This document shows, piece by piece, positions 49,894-59,204 of a stretch of 64,000 bases of DNA. Position 1 is the stretch's first letter, and every line of letters starts with the position of its first letter. Under the pieces are notes generated by a model, which saw only the letters and a list, made by a program, of their open reading frames with translations, ran no database searches and was not told the DNA's origin. The position numbers and the translations under genes were made by a program. This DNA is from Palauibacter sp022826685 (GTDB lineage Bacteria; Gemmatimonadota; Gemmatimonadetes; Palauibacterales; Palauibacteraceae): the NCBI RefSeq assembly GCF_965221685.1, contig NZ_OZ244907.1; one strand, written 5' to 3'.

Positions 49894-51261
49894 TCAGTCG
49901 CCGACCCAGACCGTCTTCACGTTCACGAACTCGCGGATCGCGTGGGGGCCGAGTTCCCGCCCGTAGCCCGAGCGTTTGACGCCGCCGAAGGGGACGCGGG
50001 GATCGGAGGCGGACATCCCGTTGATAAAGACGCCGCCGGCCTCCAGGTCGCGGACGGCCCGGGCCCGTTCCTCGGGATCGTTCGTCCAGATGGCGGAGCA
50101 GAGGCCGAACTCCGTCGCGTTCGCGCGCTCGATGGCCTCGTCCATGTCGGCGACCGGGAAGATGCTGGCGACCGGACCGAAGATCTCGTCATCCGTGGCC
50201 GGGGATCCGTCCGGGACATCGGTGAGCACGGTCGGCTCGTAGAACCATCCGTGCCGGTCGGGTACGCGCCCGCCCGTGGCCACCCGGGCGCCGGCCGCCA
50301 CGGTGGCCTCGACCTGCTCCGCGACCGCGTCCCGCAGGTCGCGGCGGGCCAGCGGTCCGATCTCGACCTCGGCCTCCTTCGGGTCGCCGACCTGAAGCGC
50401 CGCCACGCGCTCGACGAGCCGCTCGGTGAACTCGTCGACGATCGAACTCTGGACGAGCATCCGCTTGGCGGCGATGCACGACTGGCCGTTGTTCCACATG
50501 CGGGCATCGACGGCGGTCGCGACGGCCCGATCCATGTCCGCGCTCTCCATGACGATGAAGGGATCGCTGCCGCCGAGTTCGAGCACGGTCGTCTTGATGC
50601 GGCGTCCGGCCTCGGCCGCGAGCGCGGAGCCGGCGGCGACGGAGCCCGTGAGGGAGGCGGCCTGCACGATGGGGTCGTCGAGCACGCGGGGGATGTCCTC
50701 GACCTCGACGAAGACGTTCTGGAGTACGCCCTCGGGGAATCCGGCGCGCGAGAACAGTCCCTCGAGCGCGACCGCGCACTGCGGCACGTTGGGCGAGTGC
50801 TTGAGCAGGAAGACGTTCCCCGCCAGCACCGTCGGCACCGCGGAGCGCATGGCCTGCCAGAACGGGAAGTTCCACGGCATGATCCCGAGCACCGCGCCCA
50901 GGGGGTGGTACTCGACCCAGCAGTGCGTGCCGGTGGACTCGAAGCGCTCGGGCGCCAGGTGCGCCGGCCCGTGCTCCGCGTAGTAGCGGCACACCCAGGC
51001 GCATTTTTCCGCCTCGGCGACCGCGCTCGCCAACGGCTTGCCCATCTCGCGCGTCATCAGCAGGCCGTACGCCGCCTTGCCCCGCTCCACGAGTTCCGCG
51101 AGCGCGAGAAGACGTTCGGCCCTCTCGGCCACCGGCACCCGCCTCCACACCTCGAACGCGTCCCGCGCCCGCTCGAGCACGGCGTCGATCCCGGCGGCAT
51201 CGAGGGCGGGGAACGAGGCGAGCCGTTCCTCCGTGGTCGGATCTATGCTCTCAAAGGGCAT
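49894..51261 (-). CDS. NAD(P)-dependent aldehyde dehydrogenase (succinate-semialdehyde dehydrogenase-like)
   Basis: About 455 residues of the ALDH superfamily. The start at ATG 51261 follows AGAGGA in the right place; a GTG 15 bases upstream is the alternative. The glutamate motif is LELGGSDPFIV, the catalytic cysteine lies in NNGQSCIAAKR, and the C-terminal RVPFGGVKRSGYGRELG is typical of the SSADH group. It oxidises an aldehyde, probably a short semialdehyde, to the acid in the cytoplasm. It faces the polyketide cluster convergently, so a role there is possible but not implied by operon structure; it is divergent from the FAH-family gene. Confidence 0.93.
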   Translation of the reverse strand: MPFESIDPTTEERLASFPALDAAGIDAVLERARDAFEVWRRVPVAERAERLLALAELVERGKAAYGLLMTREMGKPLASAVAEAEKCAWVCRYYAEHGPAHLAPERFESTGTHCWVEYHPLGAVLGIMPWNFPFWQAMRSAVPTVLAGNVFLLKHSPNVPQCAVALEGLFSRAGFPEGVLQNVFVEVEDIPRVLDDPIVQAASLTGSVAAGSALAAEAGRRIKTTVLELGGSDPFIVMESADMDRAVATAVDARMWNNGQSCIAAKRMLVQSSIVDEFTERLVERVAALQVGDPKEAEVEIGPLARRDLRDAVAEQVEATVAAGARVATGGRVPDRHGWFYEPTVLTDVPDGSPATDDEIFGPVASIFPVADMDEAIERANATEFGLCSAIWTNDPEERARAVRDLEAGGVFINGMSASDPRVPFGGVKRSGYGRELGPHAIREFVNVKTVWVGD

Positions 51262-51356
51262 CTCGTCCTCTCTCACGAGACGTTACGATTAGCAAAATCG
51301 TCCGGTGTCGGAGCTTGAGCCGCAAGCCCCGGCCGGACCCCGACCCGGAGCCGCGC

Positions 51357-52202
51357 ATGACCAGAGCCGAGGCGGAAATCGCCGCCGACGACGAGAGCGC
51401 CGCCGCCACGGCGCGTTTCGAAGCGGATCTCGCGCGGGATCTCATGTCCGCTCGTGACGGGCGCGCGACGACACAGCCGCCGACACGGCGAGCGGAGGGG
51501 TTCGGGCTGAGTCAGGCCTATCGCGTCGGGGCGGCGCTCGACCGCCGGCTCCAGCGGCGCGGATACCATCCGATCGGCTGCAAGGTCGGGTTCACGAACC
51601 GGGCGATCTGGCCCCGCTTCGGGCTGGATGAACCGATCCTGGCCCCCGTCTACGACCGTACCCTGCGGCTCGCCAGGCCGACGGCCGAAATCCCGATCGG
51701 GATGTTCCGCGCGCCGATGATCGAAGTGGAGGTCGTGTTCGGACTCGCGCAGGAGGGGGAAGACGAGGGACGTCCGGAATGGATCTCGCTCGGGTTCGAA
51801 ATCGTCGACTGCCACTATCCCGAGTGGCACCTCACGCCGGCGGACTCCGTCGCGGATTTCGGGCTTCATGGCGTGCTCGTCGTCGGCCGGCCGGTGAATG
51901 TCCGCCACCCCGGGTTCGAGGAACGCGTGGCCCGCCTCGACGAGCTGGAGGTGCGCCTGTTCCGGAACGAGTCGCCGGCGGCCCGGGGACGCGGGAGCGA
52001 CGTCCTCGGGCATCCGCTCGCGGCGCTGGAAGTCGTGCCGCGGCTCCTCTCGCATTTCGCGGGGGAAGGGGACCCGCCCCTCTGCAGTGTCGTGAGCACG
52101 GGGACGATGACCGCCCTCGAGCCGCTGTCCCCTGGCGAGCGCTGGCGCGTGGAAGCCGCGGGCGTGGACCTCCCCGGCATGGAAATCGTGCTCACCGCGT
52201 GA
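51357..52202 (+). CDS. Fumarylacetoacetate-hydrolase-family enzyme (2-keto-4-pentenoate hydratase-like)
   Basis: About 281 residues from ATG 51357, which has GGAG six bases upstream; an in-frame TTG at 51315 is the other option. The motifs fit the hydratase/decarboxylase branch: QAYRVGAALDRRLQRRGYHPIGCKVGFTN near the N-terminus and MIEVEVVF with metal-binding glutamates, then the GSDVLGHPLAALEVV region. Such enzymes act on 2-hydroxy-dienoates in aromatic meta-cleavage pathways. No other meta-cleavage genes are nearby, but the divergent aldehyde dehydrogenase could be a partner. Substrate not determinable. Confidence 0.82.
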   Translation: MTRAEAEIAADDESAAATARFEADLARDLMSARDGRATTQPPTRRAEGFGLSQAYRVGAALDRRLQRRGYHPIGCKVGFTNRAIWPRFGLDEPILAPVYDRTLRLARPTAEIPIGMFRAPMIEVEVVFGLAQEGEDEGRPEWISLGFEIVDCHYPEWHLTPADSVADFGLHGVLVVGRPVNVRHPGFEERVARLDELEVRLFRNESPAARGRGSDVLGHPLAALEVVPRLLSHFAGEGDPPLCSVVSTGTMTALEPLSPGERWRVEAAGVDLPGMEIVLTA

Positions 52203-52311
52203 ACGGGCTTGCCCGGTTCGGCGCGACGATGGAACATAGCAGCGCCATGTGACCGCCGGCCCACGCGCGACCGCCGTCGCGACCGCACCGAACCTCCCAC
52301 GGGGAGCACGC

Positions 52312-53889
52312 ATGCCGGAGTCCTCAGAGACAGGGACCCAGACGGCCCGCTGGGCGAAGGTCATCGATCACACGCGCTGTATCGGCTGCCACGCCTGCAC
52401 GACGGCCTGCAAGTCGGAGAACGAGGTCCCGCTCGGCGTCACCCGCACCTACGTGAAGTACGCGGATGTGGGGACGTTCCCCGCCACGCGGCGCGCCTTC
52501 CAGGTCACGCGCTGCAACCAGTGCGACGACGCGCCGTGCACGACCGCGTGCCCCACCCAGGCCATGTTCCGCCGTCCCGACGGAATCGTGGACTTCGACA
52601 AGTCGATCTGTATCGGCTGCAAAGCGTGCATCGCCGCCTGCCCGTACGACGCGATCTTCATCAACCCGGACGACCATTCGGCCGAGAAGTGCAACTTCTG
52701 CGCGCACCGCATCGACATGGGGCTGGAGCCGGCCTGCGTCACGGTGTGCCCGACGGAGGCGATCATCGTCGGCGACCTCGACGACCCGGAATCGAAGGTC
52801 TCTCAATACGTGGGGCGCGACCCGGTGAGCGTCCGGCGGCCGGAGAAGGAGACGCACCCGAAGCTGTTCTACAAGGGGGCGCACCAGGCGACGCTCGATC
52901 CGCTGGCCGCCGTCCGTCCCGGAGGCGGGCTGTACATGTGGAGCGAGCAGCCCGCGGGCTCGCACGAGATCGGCTCGGGACAGCCGCACCCGATGGGCAC
53001 GGACGGGCGGCACGGCCCGAACTCCTCGGCCGCCGCGATTCTCTCCTACGACATCTCGCACACCGCGCCATGGGACTGGCGCGTGAGCCTATACACGCTC
53101 ACCAAGGGGGTCTCCGCCGGCGTGTATCTCGCGGTCCTCCTCCTCTGCCTGCTGGGCGGGCTCGCCTGGCAGAGCGGGACCTGGCTCACCCTCACGCCGC
53201 TCGTCGGTCTCGCCGCGCTCGCGCTCACCGGCGGGCTGCTGATTTGGGATCTCGAGCACCCGAAGCGCTTCTTCCTCATCTTCACGAGACCCCACATGAA
53301 GAGTTGGCTCGTGCGCGGCGCCTTCGTGATCGCGGGTTACGGCGCGGCCCTGACCGCGCACCTGGGGGCGGCGCTGGTCGGCGGCGCCGGCGCCGCGGAG
53401 ACGACGCGCTGGATGGCGTGGGCGGGGGCGCCCCTGGCCGGCATGACCGCGGTCTACACCGCCTACCTCTTCGCACAGGCCAGGGCGCGCGATCTATGGC
53501 AGAATCCGCTCCTGCCGCCGCACTTTCTCGTACAGGCGGTGCTGGCCGGCGGTGCGGCCCTGATGCTCTTCCCGTCGCTCGGCAGTTCCGCCGCGCTGGG
53601 CCGCCTCGTGGGGCTCACGGCCGCCGCGCACCTCCTGCTCGTGCTCGCCGAACTCACGCTCACGCACGCGACGGCCCACGCCGCCCTCGCCGCTCGGAAC
53701 ATGGTGCGCGGCCGCTACGCCCCATGGTTCTGGAGCGGCATCGTGCTCGTGACGCTGGCGGCCGCCCTCACCGTGAGCCCGGTCGCCGGCGCCTGGGTCG
53801 CTCCGCTGATCGGCATCGCCGCCCTCGTGGGACTCCTCGCGCACGAGCACGCGTACGTGCAGGCCGGCCAGTCCGTGCCCCTCGCATGA
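52312..53889 (+). CDS. Electron-transfer subunit: four-cluster ferredoxin fused to NrfD-type membrane anchor
   Basis: 525 residues from ATG 52312 (GGGGAG five bases upstream). Residues ~20-190 are a DmsB-like ferredoxin with four cysteine groups: CIGCHACTTAC, CNQCDDAPCTTACP, CIGCKACIAACP, and CNFC with a later CVTVCP. From about 255, an NrfD/DmsC-like membrane part has roughly eight hydrophobic segments, with LIWDLEHPKRF between helices. It passes electrons between the quinone pool and the catalytic subunit. In most complexes of this type ferredoxin and membrane anchor are separate proteins; here they are one. It overlaps the catalytic gene by four bases. Confidence 0.9.
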   Translation: MPESSETGTQTARWAKVIDHTRCIGCHACTTACKSENEVPLGVTRTYVKYADVGTFPATRRAFQVTRCNQCDDAPCTTACPTQAMFRRPDGIVDFDKSICIGCKACIAACPYDAIFINPDDHSAEKCNFCAHRIDMGLEPACVTVCPTEAIIVGDLDDPESKVSQYVGRDPVSVRRPEKETHPKLFYKGAHQATLDPLAAVRPGGGLYMWSEQPAGSHEIGSGQPHPMGTDGRHGPNSSAAAILSYDISHTAPWDWRVSLYTLTKGVSAGVYLAVLLLCLLGGLAWQSGTWLTLTPLVGLAALALTGGLLIWDLEHPKRFFLIFTRPHMKSWLVRGAFVIAGYGAALTAHLGAALVGGAGAAETTRWMAWAGAPLAGMTAVYTAYLFAQARARDLWQNPLLPPHFLVQAVLAGGAALMLFPSLGSSAALGRLVGLTAAAHLLLVLAELTLTHATAHAALAARNMVRGRYAPWFWSGIVLVTLAAALTVSPVAGAWVAPLIGIAALVGLLAHEHAYVQAGQSVPLA

Positions 53890-56800
53890 GCGATCCACGT
53901 GGCCCGGGCCGCAACGGCTCCGGCGCGGGCGGCAACGGCTCGGGCCCGGACGGCGTCGCGCGACGGCTCCACGAACTCAGCGAGCGCGTGAGCGCGGCGC
54001 GCTCCGAGACGGAGAGTCGCGGCGAGACCTTCTATCCCGGCCCCAGCCGCGCCCAGCTCGCCGCCTTCCCTCCGCGGGAACGCTGGGACGACTGGGTCGA
54101 ACTCGACTCGAAGGCCTGGCCGGAAAAGCGCGAACGGCGCTACATGCTCGTGCCCACGACCTGTTTCAACTGCGAGTCCGCCTGCGGGCTCCTCGCCTAC
54201 GTCGACCGGGACACCCTGCAGGTGCAAAAGTTCGAGGGAAACCCGGAGCACCCGGGCTCCCGCGGCAGGAACTGCGCCAAGGGCCCCGCCACGCTGAACC
54301 AGATCGTCGACCCCGACCGCGTCCTTTACCCGCTCAAGCGCGCCGGCGAGCGCGGGGAGGGGAAATGGGTGCGCGTCTCGTGGGAGGAGGCGCTCAACGA
54401 CATCTCCACGCGGATCCGCAAGGCCATCGACGAGGGCCGCCAGCGCGAGGTCATGTACCACGTGGGGCGTCCGGGCGAGGACGGGTTCACGGAGCGGCTG
54501 CTCGCCGCGTGGGGCGTCGACGGCCACAACTCGCACACGAACATCTGCTCCTCGAGCGCGCGCGCCGGTTACCAGTTCTGGCTCGGCATGGACCGCCCCA
54601 GCCCCGACCACGCCCGGGCGGACGTCATCCTTCTCGTGAGTTCGCACCTGGAGGCGGGGCACTACTTCAACCCCCACGCCCAGCGCATCCTGGACGGGGT
54701 CAAGAAGGGGGCGCGGCTCATCGTCTTCGACACGCGCCTGTCGAACACGGCGACGCACGCCGACCACTGGCTCCCCACACAGCCCGGCTCCGAAGCCGCC
54801 GTCCTCCTCGCGATCGCGAACCACCTGATCGCGACGGGGGCCTGGGACCGCGAATTCGTCCGGCGCTGGTTCAACTGGGAGGAGTACCTCGCCGCCGAGA
54901 AGCCGGACCTCCCGCGCACCTTCGAATCGTTCGAGGCCGTCCTCCGCGAACTGTATGAAGCGTGTACCTTCGAGTGGGCGGCGGAAGAGTCCGGCGTGGA
55001 TGCGGAGCAGATCCGCGAGGTCGCCGAACTCGTGGCCCGGGCCGGTTCGCGCCTCTCCACGCACAACTGGCGGAGCGCCGCATCGGGCAACGAGGGCGGC
55101 TGGCAGGTGGCCCGGACCCTCTTCTTCCTCAACGCCCTCACGGGTTCCATCGCGACCCCGGGCGGCACCTATCCGAGCACGTGGAACAAGTTCATCCCGA
55201 AGCCGATCCGGATGCCCCGGCACCCCGAGCACTGGAACGAACTCACGTGGCCCGAGGAGTATCCGCTCGCGATGTACGAGGTCTCCTTCCTCCTTCCGCA
55301 CCTCCTGAGGGAGGGACGCGGCAAGCTCGACGTCTATTTCACGCGCGTGTACAACCCGGTGTGGACAAACCCGGACGGGTTCGCGTGGATCGAGGCCCTG
55401 ACGGATGAGGAGAAGGTCGGACTCCACGTCGCGCTCACGCCGACCTGGAACGAGTCCGCCTACTTCGCGGACTACGTCCTTCCGATGGGACACGGCCCCG
55501 AGCGGCACGACCTCCACTCCTACGAGACCCACGACGGACAGTGGATCGGCTTCCGGCAGCCGGTCCTGCGCTCCGCGCGCGAGCGTCTCGGCGAGCGGGT
55601 GGCGGACACGCGCCACACGAACCCGGGCGAAGTGTGGGAAGAGAACGAGTTCTGGCTCGAACTCTCCTGGCGCATCGACCCGGACGGGAGCCGCGGCATC
55701 CGCGAGTTCGTGGAGTCGAAGGAGAATCCCGGGCAGCGCCTCACGGTGGACGAGTACTACGCCTGGATGTTCGAGCACTCCGTGCCCGGCCTGCCGGAGG
55801 CGGCCGCCGCGGAGGGGCTCTCGCCGCTGGACTACATGCGCCGCTACGGCGCCTTCGAGGTCGCGCGCGACATCGGCCCGCTCCACGAGCGGCCCGTCCC
55901 GGCCGAGGAACTCGAGGACGCGCGGGAAGACGAGTTCGGCCGCATCTACACGCGGGCCTCCGGCGCCGCCGCGGTGAACCTCGCGCCCATGGGCGCGCCC
56001 GATTCGGATCCGGAGGGACGACGCCCGGTCGGGGTTCGCGTGGAAGACACGATTCGACGCGGATTCCCGACCCCGAGCGGCAAGCTGGAGTTCTACTCGC
56101 CGACGCTCGTCCGCTGGGGTTGGCCCGAGTACGCCGTGCCCGCCTACATCAGGAGCCACGTGCACCCGGCCGCGATGGAGCCGGATCAGATGTGTCTCAT
56201 CTCCACCTTCCGGCTCCCGGTGCAGATCCACACGCGTTCAGCCAACTCCAAGTGGCTGGACGAGATCGCCCACACGAACCCGCTCTGGCTCCACCCGTCC
56301 GACGCGGCGCGGAAGGGGGTGAGGACGGGAGATCTCGTGCGGGTCGAGACCGAGATCGGCCATTTCGTGCTCAAGGCGTGGGTAACCGAGGGGATCAAGC
56401 CGGGCGTCGTCGCGTGCAGCCACCACATGGGGCGCTGGAAGCTGGCGGACGCCGGTGCGTCGGGCCCGAACGGGGGCGAACCCGGAACGGCAGGGCGCGG
56501 CGAGCGGGAACGCGTCGCCGGTCAGCGGCAACTCATGGCGACGGTCTCCCTCAGCGGGAAAGACGGCGACTGGAAGCTGTCGCGCAGGCAGGGCGCGGCG
56601 CCGTACGAGACCGACGATCCGGACACGTCGCGGATCTGGTGGACGGATGTGGGCGTCCATCAGAACCTCACTTTCCCGGTGCACCCCGATCCCGTGTCCG
56701 GCATGCACTGCTGGCACCAGGCGGTGCGCGTGGTCAAGGCAGCGCGTCGCGACCGCCACGGGGACATTCACGTCGATACGGAGCGGTCGCACGAGGTGTA

Positions 56801-56978
56801 CCGGCGCTGGCTCGACAAGACGCGCGGAGCCCGGCGGCATTCTCCCGACGGGACGCGCCGGCCGCACTGGCTCATCCGCCCCGTGCGTCCCGTGCGCACG
56901 GCCTACGACCTCCCGGAAGCGCAGGGCTCGGAGCCGCCCGGCCCGGACTCGGGGAATACCGATTCGGACGCAACTTGA
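53886..56978 (+). CDS. Molybdopterin oxidoreductase catalytic subunit, DMSO-reductase superfamily, no Tat signal
   Basis: 1030 residues. After a glycine-rich head without any twin-arginine motif, the [4Fe-4S] site reads CFNCESAC and GRNCAKGP. The molybdenum-binding region contains THTNICSSSARAGYQFW, where the cysteine is a likely Mo ligand, as in polysulfide/thiosulfate reductases. The cofactor C-terminal domain has WLHPSDAARKGVRTGDLV and later HHMGRWKL. Without a Tat signal the enzyme should face the cytoplasm. The substrate is not readable; sulfur compounds, arsenic species or other oxyanions are all possible. The partner subunit precedes it and the TorD-type chaperone follows. Confidence 0.9.
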   Translation: MSDPRGPGRNGSGAGGNGSGPDGVARRLHELSERVSAARSETESRGETFYPGPSRAQLAAFPPRERWDDWVELDSKAWPEKRERRYMLVPTTCFNCESACGLLAYVDRDTLQVQKFEGNPEHPGSRGRNCAKGPATLNQIVDPDRVLYPLKRAGERGEGKWVRVSWEEALNDISTRIRKAIDEGRQREVMYHVGRPGEDGFTERLLAAWGVDGHNSHTNICSSSARAGYQFWLGMDRPSPDHARADVILLVSSHLEAGHYFNPHAQRILDGVKKGARLIVFDTRLSNTATHADHWLPTQPGSEAAVLLAIANHLIATGAWDREFVRRWFNWEEYLAAEKPDLPRTFESFEAVLRELYEACTFEWAAEESGVDAEQIREVAELVARAGSRLSTHNWRSAASGNEGGWQVARTLFFLNALTGSIATPGGTYPSTWNKFIPKPIRMPRHPEHWNELTWPEEYPLAMYEVSFLLPHLLREGRGKLDVYFTRVYNPVWTNPDGFAWIEALTDEEKVGLHVALTPTWNESAYFADYVLPMGHGPERHDLHSYETHDGQWIGFRQPVLRSARERLGERVADTRHTNPGEVWEENEFWLELSWRIDPDGSRGIREFVESKENPGQRLTVDEYYAWMFEHSVPGLPEAAAAEGLSPLDYMRRYGAFEVARDIGPLHERPVPAEELEDAREDEFGRIYTRASGAAAVNLAPMGAPDSDPEGRRPVGVRVEDTIRRGFPTPSGKLEFYSPTLVRWGWPEYAVPAYIRSHVHPAAMEPDQMCLISTFRLPVQIHTRSANSKWLDEIAHTNPLWLHPSDAARKGVRTGDLVRVETEIGHFVLKAWVTEGIKPGVVACSHHMGRWKLADAGASGPNGGEPGTAGRGERERVAGQRQLMATVSLSGKDGDWKLSRRQGAAPYETDDPDTSRIWWTDVGVHQNLTFPVHPDPVSGMHCWHQAVRVVKAARRDRHGDIHVDTERSHEVYRRWLDKTRGARRHSPDGTRRPHWLIRPVRPVRTAYDLPEAQGSEPPGPDSGNTDSDAT

Positions 56979-57070
56979 CAGCAAATCGAGGCCCCCATCT
57001 ACTTCATAATGTGAAAGTGAACAGTGCCGTACGCGCCGCCGGCGCGGGACATGCCAGGGACAGCTAGGCC

Positions 57071-57976
57071 ATGGAGCTTTTTCGCGCCCTCGGCGCGCTT
57101 CTCGATGGCCCGTGCGGGGAGAATCGGCTCATTGGCCACCTCCTCGAGCTGGGCCCGGTGCCGGACGAGCCCACGCACAACGACCTCTTCCTCTTCCAGC
57201 TCTATCCGTACGCTTCCGCCTTTCTGGGCACCGACGGCCACATGGGCGGGGAGGCGCGCGACCGCGTCGCCGGGTTCTGGCGCGCGCTCGGGACGACGCC
57301 CCCGGAGGATCCGGACCACCTGCGGGCCCTGCTCGGGGGCTACGCCTGGCTCGTGGAGGCACAGCAGAACGGGAACGGAAAGACGGCACAGGCCTGTCTC
57401 GATGCGCGGCACGCTTTCCTCTGGGAGCACCTGCTCTCGTGGGTCCTCCCCTTCCTCACGAAGCTGCGGCAGATCGCGCCTCCGTTCTACCGGGAGTGGG
57501 CCGATACGCTCGAGGCCCTCCTCTTCGGCGAATCGGCTCGCCTCGGGCCGCCGACGCGACGCCCCCTCGCGCTGCGCGAGGCGAAACCGGTGCCCGACCC
57601 GCGCCGGACCGATGGGGACAGCTTCTTCAACGCCCTCCTGAGCCCGGTCCGCAGCGGACTCGTCCTCACGCGCGCCGACCTCGCGAGAGCCGCCCGCGAC
57701 CTTGATCTCGGTCTCCGCGTGGGCGAACGCGCCTACATTCTCCGGTGCATGATGTCGCAGGGCCCGCGCGCGACACTGGACTGGCTCGCCTGCGAGGCGC
57801 GGGACTGGGCGCACCTCCACGACCGCGGGGGGACCACGGCGCCGGAGGTCGCGGATTTCTGGACGCAGCGCGCGACCGCGACGGGTCGCCTCCTCGGCGA
57901 CCTCAGCGCCGATATCGACTCCGACACCACCGCGAACATCAGCGCCGACATCAGCGCCGACGCCCGTAATGGCTGA
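57071..57976 (+). CDS. TorD/DmsD-family molybdoenzyme chaperone
   Basis: 301 residues, all-helical, with the family pattern LYPYASAFLG near the N-terminus, LRALLGGYAWLVEAQQ, and a conserved HAFLWEHLLSWVLPFLTKL in the middle. Members of this family bind the apo-catalytic subunit of DMSO-reductase-type enzymes and help insert the molybdenum cofactor. It follows the catalytic subunit by 92 bases, which hold no gene, and overlaps the next gene by eight bases. Longer than the usual 200-230 residues because of an extra C-terminal region. Confidence 0.85.
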   Translation: MELFRALGALLDGPCGENRLIGHLLELGPVPDEPTHNDLFLFQLYPYASAFLGTDGHMGGEARDRVAGFWRALGTTPPEDPDHLRALLGGYAWLVEAQQNGNGKTAQACLDARHAFLWEHLLSWVLPFLTKLRQIAPPFYREWADTLEALLFGESARLGPPTRRPLALREAKPVPDPRRTDGDSFFNALLSPVRSGLVLTRADLARAARDLDLGLRVGERAYILRCMMSQGPRATLDWLACEARDWAHLHDRGGTTAPEVADFWTQRATATGRLLGDLSADIDSDTTANISADISADARNG

Positions 57977-59186
57977 CGCGAGCGGGAGCCCGCCCCTTCA
58001 TCCGGGACGTTTCCGCGCCGTCTTCCTTCTCCTGCTCGTCCTCGGGATCAGCCTCCTCTTCCTCGAGATGATCCGGACGTTCCTCACCGCGCTCTTCCTG
58101 GGAGCGATCCTCAGCGGCCTCATGTACCCGGCCTACCGGACCCTTCGCCGCTGGTTCGGCGGAAGGGAGGGGCTCGCCTCCTTCGCCGCGGTCGGACTGT
58201 TCGTCATCCTCCTCATCGGGCCGGTCACGGCGTTCCTGGGCATCGTCGCGAACCAGGCCGTGCAGGTCACGCAGTCGGCGGGCCCCTGGATAGAAAACAT
58301 GCAGGCCCAGCTGCGTCAGCCCGGCGGGGTCGACGAACTGCTCGACCGGATTCCCTGGCTGGACTCGCTGCGGCCGTACCAGGAGCAGCTCCTCCAGAGG
58401 CTGGGCGAAGTCGCGGGATCCGTCGGCGGTCTGGTGGTCGACTGGCTCGCCGGCGTGACGACGGCGACCGTGCGGGTCGTCTTCCTCCTGCTGCTGATGC
58501 TGTACGCCATGTTCTTCTTCCTGAAGGACGGCCGCGGCGTGCTGCACAAGGTCCTCTACTACCTCCCGCTCTCCGACGAGGACGAGCGCCGCATGCTCGA
58601 CCGCTTCGTCTCCGTGACCCGAGCGATGGTGAAGGGGACGTTTCTCATCGGCATCGTGCAGGGCGCGCTGGCCGGGCTCGCCTTTTGGGTGGTCGGGATT
58701 CCGTCCGCCGCCTTCTGGGGCACGGTCATGGCGGTCCTCTCGATCGTCCCCGGGATCGGATCCGCGCTCGTGTGGCTGCCCGCCGCGATCTACCTCCTCG
58801 CCGCGGATCGGATCGGGGCCGGCATCGGGCTGATCCTGTGGTGCGGCCTGGTGGTGGGGATGCTGGACAACCTCATGCGTCCCTGGCTCGTCGGACGCGA
58901 CACGCGAATGCCGGATCTGATGATCCTGCTCGGCACGCTCGGCGGGCTCATCGCCTTCGGCATGGCCGGCGTGCTGATCGGCCCCATCGTCGCGGCGCTC
59001 TTCATCACCGTGTGGGAACTCTACGGCGAGTCCTTCCGGGACGTCCTGCCCGCCACCGCGTTCGGCGCGTCGTCGCCGGCGGAGGCCGGCGCCTCGGAGC
59101 CGGAGCCGGACGTAGCGCCGGCGCCGGAACCGGAAGCTGCCGCGGCCGATGCCGCCGTGCCGGAAGATTCTGCGCCCGAGGCGTAG
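57969..59186 (+). CDS. AI-2E/PerM-family membrane transporter
   Basis: 405 residues with about eight hydrophobic segments in the AI-2E family layout: two N-terminal pairs, a soluble amphipathic stretch (ENMQAQLRQPGGVDELLDRIPWLDSL), and the C-terminal helices with IGIVQGALAGLAFWVVGIP, SIVPGIGSALVWLPAAIYLL and FGMAGVLIGPIVAALF. The tail after ~365 is acidic and Ala/Pro-rich. The family exports small molecules or ions; assignment to autoinducer-2 is by name only. It overlaps the chaperone gene by eight bases, so expression is coupled to the molybdoenzyme. Confidence 0.9.
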   Translation: MADASGSPPLHPGRFRAVFLLLLVLGISLLFLEMIRTFLTALFLGAILSGLMYPAYRTLRRWFGGREGLASFAAVGLFVILLIGPVTAFLGIVANQAVQVTQSAGPWIENMQAQLRQPGGVDELLDRIPWLDSLRPYQEQLLQRLGEVAGSVGGLVVDWLAGVTTATVRVVFLLLLMLYAMFFFLKDGRGVLHKVLYYLPLSDEDERRMLDRFVSVTRAMVKGTFLIGIVQGALAGLAFWVVGIPSAAFWGTVMAVLSIVPGIGSALVWLPAAIYLLAADRIGAGIGLILWCGLVVGMLDNLMRPWLVGRDTRMPDLMILLGTLGGLIAFGMAGVLIGPIVAALFITVWELYGESFRDVLPATAFGASSPAEAGASEPEPDVAPAPEPEAAAADAAVPEDSAPEA

Positions 59187-59204
59187 CCCGATCCGCCGAA
59201 CGGC

